Shown here: positions 38,733-51,145 of the stretch, one piece after another
Position numbering within the stretch: the stretch's first letter is position 1
Layout of the letters: every line of letters starts with the position of its first letter
Source: Onchocerca volvulus
Taxonomy: Eukaryota > Nematoda > Chromadorea > Rhabditida > Onchocercidae
Assembly (NCBI GenBank): GCA_000499405.2
Contig: HG738138.1
Coordinates: 22,206,824-22,270,823 of the forward strand
DNA length: 64,000 nucleotides
Direction: 5' to 3'
Notes under the pieces: generated by a model
Databases searched by the model: none
The model's input: only the letters and a program-made list of their open reading frames with translations
Told to the model about the DNA's origin: nothing
Program-made: the position numbers and the translations under genes

Positions 38733-40364
38733 TTCAACACTTACCCACGCTCCCCCCAACTTGAGGATTAATACCTGACCTTTAATCTAACCTTTGACGT
38801 AGCCCTTGACTTAAATTAAATTTTGTTCAATTAGAAATCCAGTCGAATCACTTTTCCTTTTCCTTAAATAGGTAATACATTCTGACAAATCCTGTGTTGC
38901 CTGAATTGAATATGCAGTTTCAAGTCTTAAATGAATAATCATCATCTTATCCATCCTCATACTACTAGGAAAATAATATTAAATTCGTTTTAAAGATTAG
39001 AAAAATTTGATACCAATTTTCGATATATTTCATTCTTTCAATTAATTTTCTCACACTTACAATAGTTGCAGTTATTTCTACTGGGAGTAATCGAACCACA
39101 AAAAATAATGATAATTCTGGATCCATCACATTTGTCGAATTGTTCATGAAAAAGTTTGAAATTAGGTGTAAGAATCCTTAATTTAAAAACATTTTGCAAT
39201 TAGTCATTATTCTTTTCAAGATGTTTGAAATTCATTGAATTTGAAACAATTTTAAACATTAGTTTAAGTTTAGCAGTAGTTATAAAAAGCAAACAAAGAT
39301 ATAGGAATTGCTGATATGACATTAAGACAGTTGTAGCAGGATTTTTTGCTTCATATTCTGCAACATATCCAAATTATCATTTTTTTCCACATCTGAAAAA
39401 AATTTCCATTCCAAAATTTTGGGCAACTTTCAAAAATTTTTTAATACTAAGATTTTGAAGCAGATTATATTTTGCGTTGATGAAAAATTGTGAAAGTTTG
39501 ATGAAAATTTGTATTGATTGCTTAGCATTCAATCTTGACTTGAAAATTTTTCAGCAGACTAAAGATTCATCTGGAAAATATAAATCCATCCTGGGAAGTT
39601 CCCGAGATTTTTTCCGCACACAATAAATTTAGAATGATTGCTCATTGCGAAAAACGCTAAAAATTGGTTTGTCGCTTCGATTGCATTTTTATTTTAATAT
39701 TCAGCCTGATAATTTATTTCAATTCTTGGTTTTTTTTTTTTTTTTTTCATTCGGATTCTCAATATAGTTGTATGCTTTAATCTAATTCATGCTAGATGTC
39801 CATTTAATGATATCCATAGCATGCATTACTTTCAGAATAAGATTTTTTAATTTTTTTTTTTTTATTTCATACAATTTCAAGCTTATATATTTATGCGAAG
39901 CTCTGAAGACAGGCTTCCATACGATCTGATACAATATTGAAACTTCTAATCCATTACTAAAGTGCGACAAGAAGAATAGGTGAAGAAACTTCTGAATTGA
40001 ACAATCTATCAAATCCATATTGTTTATTCGCTTTTTCATAACACTGCTTTGATCCAATATTAACAAGTGATGATTGTAATCAAATGGAAAGATCAGTATG
40101 ACAAGCAAATATTTTTAGATCATTTGGATACATTACTGAACTACATAAATCGTCCTTCTGCATTTCGCGATGAAAAATTACGACCAAAATGGCAGCCTGT
40201 GGAATAATCGGAATCCATCAAAGTATTTCTATTTTCACTTTCGTAAAACAAATTTAAAAAAGATCTGCAAAATCTGAAGACGATGGTATCTTACTGCATT
40301 GGCATATTCTTGAATATTTTATTTAATTGCAGAATGATATCAGAAGTGCCAAATATTCTAAGTT
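38733..40364. other. Upstream region of the M13 protease gene
   Basis: AT-rich, no gene recognised. A TTGCAG acceptor ends at 40332. It is followed at once by an ATG (40334) that opens a 13-codon upstream frame overlapping the main start codon at 40365 in another frame. Confidence 0.4.
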
Positions 40365-43300
40365 ATGAATTTTGATCGAAAGAAAATAATTTCTCGAACT
40401 TGCATATTTCGAAAATCTTTTATAATAACTTTCAGGCGATGTTTATTTGATTTCACATGCCTGGAAACTGGACTTCTTATATTTTCTTCTGTTTTATTGT
40501 CTATATTAATTGGTGTCTTGACGCTATGGCTTTTTGTATATCGAGGTTTGTGAAGAGTTTCATAAATTTAAATAAATCAAATTTTCATTGAGAATTATGA
40601 AGATACAACTTGGTACTTATTATAGTACCTTTTTGATTTCTAATTTGTATAGAATATGTTAAAATAGGCAATTATATAAAAAAAAGTCTATATCAAAAAT
40701 GCAATGACTAAAGTTTTAAAAGTTTTAATATCAGAATTCGATGGAAATTCATCCTAATCATTAATATTTTGCAACAACTTCTTGCAAAAGTCCAAAAGTT
40801 CAAAGTTGGAAGAAAAAATTCGTGGAATTTTTCAGACTCATCATTTCCAAGTAATGTGAAGCGAGATCTATTCGAAGAGGACAACCTGTTATCAGTGGGC
40901 ATTGATGATAGTGCATCATATCACAACGGCTATGTATGCACTTCCAGGGAATGTGCCCAGATTTCTGGATTCTTTGCCAGCAATCTTAATGATAAGATAA
41001 GCTCTTTCATTTTTTTCCCCAATTTTCATTCCTTGCTGATATTACCAATAATTAAATGATAATCATAGGAACATATCGATAACAAAAATGCAAAGAACCA
41101 GCCAAAGTCTGAAATTTAGGGAATATTAATATTTGATCACCTTCATAAATCATAAACCTTAGCAGCGAATCAATCGACATATTTCTACTGACAGTAATTT
41201 TTTTTAGTTTTGCATTTTGAAAAACTCCCTCAACTTGGGATGAATTTAAAAATATTTTCTGTCAATTTGAAAAAGATAATGATGCACATCGGCTGTGGGA
41301 TTGATGTGATACGAAAGATTTTCACTTTTTAACGCATAGATTTTAGATTGAATTCTTCTTTATTAATTGTAAGAAACAAATTTTCAACTTCCATATCTCA
41401 AGAAACAGAAAAAATTTCCTTTCTTATAATCATTTTCATCTTGTCTGTCACAATAATGAGTAAACATTATAATGTATCGACCGGATCATATTACGCTTTA
41501 TTGAACGATCATTGATAAAATTTGCAAAGTATTTGACGAAATTTTCGTTTTCCAAAAAAATTTGAAAGATTGAAAGAAAATTTTATTTGTATTTGAAGAT
41601 TTAACAAACAAGTGAATTAAAATAGAAATTAATTGGCCGAAATGATCCAATTTTGGGTCCAATTCTGGGTAATACTTCATTATCAGAAGAAAAATGCTTT
41701 AAATTTACGATTCATTTGTTATCCTATTTCTCTCCTGCATTTCAGCTTCTTTTCAGGTTGATCCTTGTGATGATTTTTATGAATATGCTTGTGGCAATTA
41801 TCCAGTTAACCGACACTTACCACCCAATAAGGCCATTAGACACACCTTAAGTGATATGCAAAATCGTCTCAACAAACAAATCAGAAAGTTGCTGCAGGTT
41901 CAAAATTCAACTTTATTTACAATTTTTTCTATTTACATTTCTGATTTCCGAATTTTTAAAAATTTAATTAATACTTTTTAAGGGAGATGTTTGCAATTAG
42001 AAATACTCTTCATTAATTTTTCATACCGACAAATGCTTTTTAGGCTCCGGTAACTGCTGATGAAAAACCGTGGAATCGCCTTGCAAAGCAATATTATCAG
42101 AAATGTCTTAATGAAGGTTCGTTAAGTGGAATTCCAATGACATAAATATATTAATATTATATATACAGCAAGCAAAGCAGTCGAAAATTCAAATTTCAAA
42201 ACTATTTTAAATCGAGTATTGAAAGATGAAATATGGAGATGCTAATTAAAATTTCTTTGGTAATATAATCCTTTTTTAGTGATGAAAAATTTTTTTTAAA
42301 CGAACAAATCGATATATGCGATTTTTTTTTTGCCTTTTTTGCTGACTGTGAGATAAAAAGTTCCTGACAATGAAATATCGTTGGAAAGTGAGAGTCAAGG
42401 AAGTCAAATTTTATATTTTAAATTTTACCTAAAAAGGAATAAAAAATGAGGGAGAATTTTACAGAAGGATGCTAACAGTTACTTTCAGAAGAGTTAGAAG
42501 TCACGGGTGCTTCATCGATGAGAAAACTACTCCGTGATTTAGGTGGATGGCCAGTTCTAGATGGCCACACCTGGAAGCCTTGGAACAACAGCTGGGAAAA
42601 GCAATTGGCACATATTATGAACAAAACAGCTGTAAATGCAATTATTCTGGAACTAGCAGTATCACATGATCCAATCAACAGTTCCAGGTTTATTATTGAG
42701 GTAAATTTATTACGTGGTTTGAGAAGGATGAAAATTTTCGAAAATTTTCAAAGTTTACGCTTCTTTTTAGTAAACAAAAGATAAGTTAGATTGTTATGCA
42801 GCTATTTAGACAATTCAAGCATGGGCAAAACACATTGCAAGCAAAAAAAAGAAAGAAATAATTCGATTACTGTCATTAACATTTTATTTCTTTAAACAAC
42901 TGAAAACTTTTGATTGTTCAATCAATATTTAAGTTTAGAGAGCATCCAAATACGCTCACATGATATCCATCAGAATATCAGATTCTCTTCCAGATTCTGA
43001 GTGTAAGGATAAAAATCACAATACAGATCATTGTATACTTTGTTGAATCTATAGTCTTCAGAATTTTAACTCCTAATCAGAATAGTTTTAGTATTCTTGA
43101 AATACAACAAATTTTTCCTTTTTTTTTTGCAGGTTGATCAACCAAAATGGGGAATAGGCCCGAGATGGTCATATCTAGCAGGAATATATGATCTAGTAAT
43201 CGAAAATTATACATCACTGATGATACAGACAGCCGTTAATTTGGGTATTGATTTTTTTTAATGGAGGAGTTTGAAATGAAGTAATTTAAAAAAAAAAAAA

Positions 43301-46300
43301 AGCAAAAAGATATCAAACAAGAGTGAGCTAAATCTCAATTTTTAGGAGCTGATTTGATGCATGCCAAACATGATATGAAAAAAGCAATTGAATTTGAATC
43401 ACGGTTGGTTAATTTCTCGATTGACGAAATTACTCGACGTGATCCTGAACGTGGTAACAATCGATTTCAACTATGGCAATTAGACAAAATTTTTCCACAT
43501 GTAAATTTTTATGAATATTTTGTATATAATGGATAATATGTATTTGATACTTGCACACAAATTGCAAGCTTTCATTTGTAAATTTTTTGATAAGCTGAGA
43601 TAATGTGACAAAATACAAATTAAATGAAGCAGAGAAGTAAATAAAAACTTTCAGATGGATCTGATAACATACATTTATACAATATTTGATGGTTTAGAGA
43701 AGCTCACTCCAAATGATACAGTAATCATACGTGAACCAGAGTATTTTCGTCGAATTCAGGTGCATATTGTCATTGATCCATCGTTCTGATCATATAAGTT
43801 TTCCATTTACCTACTGGAAAAATTTATGGTACAAATTATTGAAATTTCAGAAAATCCAGCAAATAAATATTGTATTCTTGAAGCCTATTACAGGAAGTGA
43901 TGCGGCGGTCGAGTAAACGGACCATTGCTAATTACGTGTTATGGCGAGTAATTCAGGGATATTCAACATTTCTGCCATCTGCAATGCGGGAACCATTCTA
44001 TGCATTTAAGGCTAACCAAACTGACATTTCTAATATTCCAGTCGCGGAAAGGTTAATTTGTTTGTTCTTGAAAACGAAAAAAACATTGGAAATTGAGAAA
44101 ACAGTTTGCGACTAAATAAAGCATTTCGAAGATTATTAACTTCTATAAGCTAAGTTTCTAATCTGTCTTTAATTCGAAGTTATTTAATTTAGTACTTGCA
44201 ATAATTGTTCTATAAACTGAACTGTTTGGTGATAAGAAAGTTAAGCTTAATTGTTCTTACAGAATCTGCTAATCTTTTCAGATGGGAAGATTGTGTCTTC
44301 CTAACAACAGCAATGCTAGATATGCCAGTTGGAGGGCTTTATGTAGCGAATCATTTTGATCAACTCAGAGCTATGAAAAAAGTAAATTTTCGAAATTGTT
44401 ACTTTTATTGTCTTTCAAAAAATTTAGCCTTTTAGTTCTTTAATTAAATTTATAATAATTGAAAATGCAATAGCAATGTTCCATGGACTATGATGATAAA
44501 AAGGATTTGCTTTCAATTCTTGAGATTGTGCTGTGAACTGTGATCAGAGCAGAAGCAAAATCGTTTAATTTGATTCAGATGAACGATCTGACTAAGCATA
44601 TTAAACGTGAATTGATCAAGCAACTGCAAACAGTCGATTGGATGGACGAAGAGACACGACAACGGGCGATCATCAAAGCACAACACATAAATTACAAGAG
44701 TGGATTCCCACTTTACATTTTCAACGAAAGTTATATGAAGGAGAATTGGGCATTGGTAAGTTTAGGAAATTAATCGGTCATTAGTAGCTCTCAGAATTTC
44801 GGTTATTAGCAGTTTTTTTAATGCCTTAAAATTCTGAGAATTGATAGATGACCGATGTATTAGAATTTTCTTATCCACAAATCTGATAATTTTGACAGCA
44901 TTGAATTTCTTGCCTTTTGAAATTTCTGCTAAACAAAATTTTTTCAGCCCGAAACTACAGATAACGAATCATTGCTAGAATTTACAATACGTATCAAATG
45001 TGCTCGCATTACCGATGAATTAATGCGATTGAAGAAATTCGTGGATACATCAATTTGGTTCCAAGGTCCAGCTCAGGTTGATGCTTATTATGCGCCCAAC
45101 TTGAATGAAATGAGTAAGTTTTTATCAATGCAAATCATTGCAAAATGAATGCAAACTTTTACTTCATAATGTCACATCCTGTACTTGTATTTAGTAAAAT
45201 GAAGCCATAATATTTCGAATAAATCTTATTATTTTCTAGCCGAAATTCTCATCAATCTTTACAACTTGCAGTATTTCCGGCTGGTATAATGCAATTTCCA
45301 TTTATGTTACCTGGTGTACCAAGTTATATCACTTATGCAATGGTTGGCGCTGTTATCGGACACGAAGTATCGCACTCCTTCGATGATCAAGGTTTCACTA
45401 ATAATTTATTCCATTCATTTGCTCCTAGTTAGCAAAATCAAAATTTCAATTCCAAACCATCTGTATCCATTCTCGTGAATTTCATAACTATTCAGGTTGT
45501 CGTTTTGATGAATATGGTAATTTGAACAATTGGTGGGATGCACATACAGCACATAAATTTCATGAGAAAACGGAATGTTTCATAAAACAATACAATGCAG
45601 TAAAAGTAGAAGAAGCAGGCGTATATTTAAATGGACATTTATCTGTTGGAGAAAATATTGCTGACAATGCTGGCCTGAAAACAGCACTAATAGTTTGTTA
45701 TTTTTTCAATGCTTTCATTAAAAGAAAAATTTTTTTCAAGTACAAATAGCTTCGTTTGATCGAATTCGATTCATTTTTTTTCTCATGTTTGTTGTGATTT
45801 GAAGGGTTATAAGTCATGGGTTGAAGAAAATTCTCGTCAAGAAGCAGCACTACCAGGTTTTCAAAACATGACCAGTATGCAGATGTTTTTCCTTGCCTAT
45901 GCTAATGTAAGCTCAATATTTAACAAAACTTCCTTATACACTTTATAGGCAATAATACTCTGCTTTTTCAATCTTTTATTGTTATCATTTTTTTATTTAT
46001 TATTATTACTATCATTTATTACATATTTAAAAAGAAATTTTTTTTTGCTTATGATTTTCCAGTGCTTAATTTAAAGAATGATTAGAAATAATGGAATATT
46101 ATAATTTATATAAAAATAGCTGGATCCGGCCACGCGAATTATGGTCTATATAAAAAATAAAATAAATGTTAGTCCAGCAAGTCTATATAAACAAAAATGT
46201 AAAGTTCGTTTGTTCAAAACTTTAAATCTCCGAAAGTTCCTAAATATGTGCCTACTCGAGTAATATCAAAAATTCAAATCAATCGATGATGAACTTGAAA

Positions 46301-46823
46301 CATTGTGTGAAAATGAACAATACAAAAAGTAAACGCGATCAATAAATTCAGTCTGCTCACTTAGTCTTAGGTTAAAAAAAAGCAGATATATCCGAACATT
46401 TATATTTTATTTATATAGGTTTTCTATATTAATTTCAAATTAGTAGACGAGTGTGAGGGTAAAAATCTTTGAAAATTATTTCATAAAATTTCTTCAGCAA
46501 ATCTCATTTATCTACTTTTATTTCATATTTGAATTCACTGAAATTTCTTCAAACTAGATGAGATAAGCTTTCAAGTTTGTTATATTTTTATATTTGTTTA
46601 TTTCATTAATAATGTCTCTTTCTTCACTCATTGTAATAAACTGCAGAATTGGTGCTCGTTGATAAGGCCGAAGCATTACTTGCAAATTATCATGGCCGAT
46701 GTGCATGCACCAAACAAATATCGCGCCATAATACCACTTCAGAATAGGCCGGAATTCTCGGAAGCATTCCACTGTCCGGAAGGTTCACCGATGAATCCAG
46801 TGAAGAAATGTTCCATCTGGTGA
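40365..46823 (+). CDS. Neprilysin-like M13 zinc metalloendopeptidase, type II membrane protein
   Basis: Ectoenzyme of the neprilysin/endothelin-converting family that cleaves small peptides outside the cell. Sixteen exons: 40365-40545, 40836-40996, 41757-41897, 42044-42116, 42489-42700, 43133-43244, 43346-43500, 43655-43759, 43894-44051, 44282-44381, 44579-44755, 44948-45113, 45272-45391, 45496-45692, 45805-45906 and 46647-46823, giving 778 residues. A short cytoplasmic tail is followed by one transmembrane helix (about 34-58), then VDPCDDFYEYACGNYP. The zinc site is GHEVSH (HExxH at about 611-615) plus GENIADNA (Glu about 673). DVHAPNKYR keeps the His and Arg of the active site, and the C-terminus is KKCSIW. 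Oddities: the exon 2 donor reads ATAAGC instead of GTAAGC, and the substrate-binding NAxY motif is DAYY. Which C. elegans nep gene it matches is not decided. Confidence 0.92.
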
Positions 46824-48559
46824 TTTGTTGTTGATAATACAGTCGAGTTTCGTGATTCGTTTGAAGTTTGTTTAGGATTTTACTGCTGTTACAAATTCTG
46901 GTTAGTTGCTGTTAATTTTTTTACTTTATTTAAATATTTCTAGGTCTCGTAGATTTTACAACTAACTTAAGCCATAATACGATATAAAAATCTCATCTTT
47001 ATGTATACGACTTTCAAAAAAAACAAAAAAATTTTATCATTTGAATTCGGCTTCAAACCTATTCACTTTTTCAGGTTTGTAGAACAATAGTTATAGAAGA
47101 ATTTTGTCTGTCTCAGGTACGTGGGATATGTCATAAATTTTCTCATAAGTTTCCTCTAATCTTTGTTTGTGTCATGCATTTTCTGTTGATCTCTTTCTAT
47201 TTTTTTCATGTTAATTTATAATTGAAATTTCATTTATTCGTTTTTTTTTAATTCATGAAATTTTATACAATCTGTCATTTGGAATTCGTAAAGTTGGAAG
47301 GTTTTCTGAATTTGAAATAGAAATTTGCTGAAAAGTTACTTCGAAGAACTTCTTGAGAAATTCGAGACGATCAATCCGACTGTTAAAAGTCATGGTGATT
47401 TTTTTTAAAGCTCTTTAAGAAACCTGATTTCATACTGAAAGCCTTTGAAAGATTCCAATTAACTGTCTCTCAAAAGTAATCTTATTGCAAAGAAACAATT
47501 TTATGGAGACAAAAAGCACCGATAATTGTTTGATTTCATGCTGCGAGCTTTTAAAAGATTCAAATTAAATATTTTTCGAAATTTTTTATTCAAAAAACAA
47601 AATGGATAGACATTCAATTACATAGTAATTCTTTTAATCTACCAAAATTAATTGGTGCTCTTGAATTTTTTCACTGAACTGCGTTAGAATTATGTAAATA
47701 AAAAAGTTTAAATTTAATGTTCTGCATATATTTATTTTTATTTCCCACGTTGTCACAAAATTGTGAGAATTTCTCGTTTCGAAAGACTGAAGATTTTTTT
47801 TATTCATGATTTTGTCGTAATTGTAATATCATTGTGATAAATGACTTCAAATTTTGTATCGTATCTATTCATCCTTTGTTACTACTGTGTCTCAGTGATA
47901 ACCCTGCATTGGAATAATTTTGTGAAGATAAAAAGTATGATATTACCTGATTTCATGCTGAGATCCCTTGAAAGAATTAAATTAAATATTTCTCGAAGAG
48001 TTTTTTATTTCTTGGAAAATTTGATGAGGAAATCGAAAATCCTTACGGGAACAGTATTGGCAGATTTTGCCATTTGTTTGAAATCACAAATAAATAAATT
48101 TAAAACCATGAAATCAAAGCCAAATATGGCATTTAATTTAGATTGACTTGCATATTAGCAATAGTATGCAAAATTATTTTAAAATATTTCTAACGCAAAT
48201 TTATAATTCTATAAATTTTGCTAAATGCACTGATTCTGTCTTTTGTTTTCTATGAAAATGAATTCTCAAGTAATCAGAGATCACAGCTCCGAAAGCAGAT
48301 GAACCATGTGAATGACATGCATATTCACTTGATTTAATATTCACCTAATGTAGTATCAGGTATTATTGAATTACTCATTTATGACAAGATTAAATCATTT
48401 ATAATCAATAAGTTATTACTGAGGAAATCAGCAGCCTTAAGCATTAATTAATATTTACTGTGAAAAACTGCAATTTTCCACCAATTCAAAGGAATATCAT
48501 CTGATTTATCTCATTTTTTAATGCTTCAACATTTGACGAATTAAGCGACAACTGTAAAT
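46824..48559. other. Intergenic region between convergent protease and BAR genes
   Basis: No gene recognised. It contains three diverged copies of a roughly 60-100 base sequence (see repeat at 47420-48015). A 101-codon frame at 47841-48146 overlaps one copy and looks noncoding. On the minus strand an ATTAAA near 48517-48523 is about 38 bases past the BAR gene stop and may be its polyadenylation signal. Confidence 0.45.
47420..48015. repeat. Diverged three-copy repeat
   Basis: Copies near 47425-47480, 47500-47592 and 47911-48012 share TGATTTCATGCTG followed by a CTTTGAAAGATT-like block. The second and third also share AATTTTRTGRAGA, ATTAAATATTTYTCGAA and TTTTTTATT. No coding frame is preserved across copies. 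Confidence 0.65.
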
Positions 48560-51145
48560 CTAAGTTGACAAAATAGTTGCATCGGCACAGTCCTGGTGGT
48601 ATTTTCTCATTATCTACAAAAATTCTGTTATAAAAACATTTCTTTCAATAATGTGAGAATCGAAGTGTTTCTCACGATATTCATTCCATTCATTTCAAAC
48701 ATTTTAATAAAATCAAAAAATTGAATTCATAAAGACTATATGCGAAATTACTTTTTCAACGTTGCTGTCAAAGAAAACTTATTATTTTCGTTACTTATTC
48801 CTTTCCAAAAGAAATTGGATAAAAAGAAAAGAAATCCTATCTTAATGAAGAAAGTAATAAGAGGTAAAAATATCCATCTTTAAGTTTAGAAATTTAATTA
48901 CCTGAAAAAATTTCACAATTTCTATGCGATATTTTTCCCGAGCTTCAGGTAATTGTTTTAGCATATTTTCAATCTGTAAATATTTCTGAGTTTACAACTG
49001 TCTATTGAATTATCATCACATTAGTAACTCGCTTGAAAAAAATTACAAAATTTAACGAACAAATATAAAGCCTAACGAAAGAAGTAATTAATTCTACAAG
49101 CATCTACTATGTTATCACCTTCTTTATACTACTGATAATATTTTTCGTTGCATTTTTCATATAATTTTTTTCCATTACTAAACAATGTATTTTGTTAATA
49201 TCTGCTGAACAAAAAAAAATTCCAGTTTTTAAAAAATTTTCATACACTATACAATTGTTTTTGAAATTTTTTGAACGCATCAGCATAAAGGGCATTGTTC
49301 ACTTGAATTGTTTCAGGAGTTTTGGCACTTTTTAATTCATATTTCGCAAAATCAAGCGCCTGGCGAAATTTTTCTAATGCTGAAAAACGATAATCATTCA
49401 ATCAATGAGAACAATTTTAAAAGTTCAAAGTGAAGTGAAATTCCCGTTCGGCCTAATATTAAATTTAAACTCTTTCTTTTCAAACATGCAGCAGCATCAG
49501 CTTACTATTTCTTGCTTCTCGAATATTTTCATAATCGACATTGATGAACGTTCGAATACCGTGTATCGCTCGATGAGCTTTTTGCTGATACTCGCGATGT
49601 AACGATGCTAGTTTTAATGCTGAAGTTTGAATTTGTTCAATTTCCTGCAATTATTACGAAATTACATTTCAATAGCATTGACTATGAGGTACTGAAAACT
49701 GTATTATTCTGATGATTTCCCAATTTACATTAAATTAGCAAGACAAAATTAAATTTTGGTTAATTAAATTAATTTTTAAACAAAAATTAGTTTGCAGTGC
49801 ATTCTCTATCATTTTTTAATTGATAAAAAGCCATGTAAAGATGAATCTAACCTTTTTTGATTCCATTTCATTTCCTGTTATCTTAAGTGCCGATTCTAAT
49901 AATTCAAAAGGGTCTGCTTGCGGCGGGGCCTGAATCTCCATTTTACCGGGTGGTTTTGGCAGATAACGTGGATCTTGCTGAAGAATGAAAATTAATTGTT
50001 GTGCTATATCCTCGATGATAACCTGAAATAATTTAGTATCTTTTTTTGATTTAAAAAATGATCAGTCAAAAAGAAACTTTGAAAATAAACAAATTTCAAA
50101 GTAAAGCTGAAAAGAGTTGTGAATAATTGCATATCTTATCATATCAATTATCACTTTAATCCATTCGTTTTTCTTATGCTTACTCTATATTCGTCCACTT
50201 CTTTGCACATATCATGGAAATATTTCGTATATTCAGTCTTCTGGGTGGTACCAATTTTTTCGCTAATTCGCATCATCAATTTCCGGAAACCACCACCTTC
50301 CTGTCCGGTTGCTATATTTTCATTCTCCTGCTTGATTGTCCCTGATCCTCTATCTCTATCTTTCAACTGGCTAAAAGAATTTAAATTTTCAATTTAATTC
50401 ACATTTGAATGGATTTTTAAGTTTACACATGAATGGAAAATATTTCAGCAAATAATAACAAATTTTCTTGCTTACCTATCACTTTTTGATTTTGCTGTTG
50501 ATGATTTCAGTGACTCTCTTAAATTGAATATTTCTTAGACTATCTTATTACGAATCATTTTAAGTATAAAATATTTGAAAAATCAAAAAAAAATCCAATA
50601 GTCTAATTCACTTTTAAAAATTCCGAAAACGTTGCAAATTAACTTTTGCGAGAAATTTTGATTTTTCCAATCTTTTTATTAATAATTTCTTAAGGAAGAC
50701 TCTCTCAAATTTAGTTTTCAAGTTAAATTTTAAGTTGAAAGGTTTATTTTCAGCAATTCTTCTGGCAAGTATATCAATGAAAATTAATAATAAATTAAAC
50801 CAAAAATTCACGCCCACGCATTGATTCATATAAGTTTTGTTCTATTTTTTTCACTAACTATTGATATGATTTCAATTAACCTCCATCTTGACAAAATAAT
50901 TATCGGATCTTAATAAATGTCGAGAAATAATTTAAACTCAGAATGGTGTTTTCTATGCATTCATTGCAATATATTGACAATTAGTTATTAACCAATAATC
51001 CAATAATTAAATGAGTATTTTCCTCTATAACCACGTATTAGTTACTTTTAAAGATACAATTTAAGCATCGTAATACCCACAATCTAACAAGAAATTTAAT
51101 ATATTTTTACATCTTATTTTCCGACCGCTTCGCAGGCGAAGTCAT
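48560..51145 (-). CDS. Endophilin-B-like BAR-domain protein without SH3 domain
   Basis: BAR proteins bind and bend membranes as crescent dimers. Eight minus-strand exons: 51111-51145, 50476-50517, 50184-50370, 49852-50022, 49506-49644, 49246-49379, 48902-48973 and 48560-48613, giving 277 residues with all phases closing. Residues 1-45 are a charged Ser/Lys-rich tail (MTSPAKRSENKIESLKSS). The N-terminal amphipathic segment is FRKLMMRISEKIGTTQKTEY. Endophilin-B hallmarks follow: IRTFINVDYENIREARN and the long helix FRQALDFAKYELKSAKTPE. The model ends soon after the BAR core (KYHQDCADATILST) and has no SH3 domain. The BAR family is clear, and the closest subfamily is inferred. The first exon has 35 coding bases, and its distance and phase make it slightly uncertain. 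The last exon was chosen as the only phase-0 option, and it has ATTAAA 38 bases downstream. Confidence 0.8.

Noticed and set aside
39080..39110. Minus-strand GGTTCGATTA resembling a tRNA B box
   Set aside because: No matching A box, acceptor stem or T-stem pairing could be formed around it.
47841..48146. Plus-strand frame of 101 codons
   Set aside because: It overlaps a diverged noncoding repeat, is Phe/Lys/Ile-rich as expected for AT-rich DNA, and shares no preserved frame with the other repeat copies.
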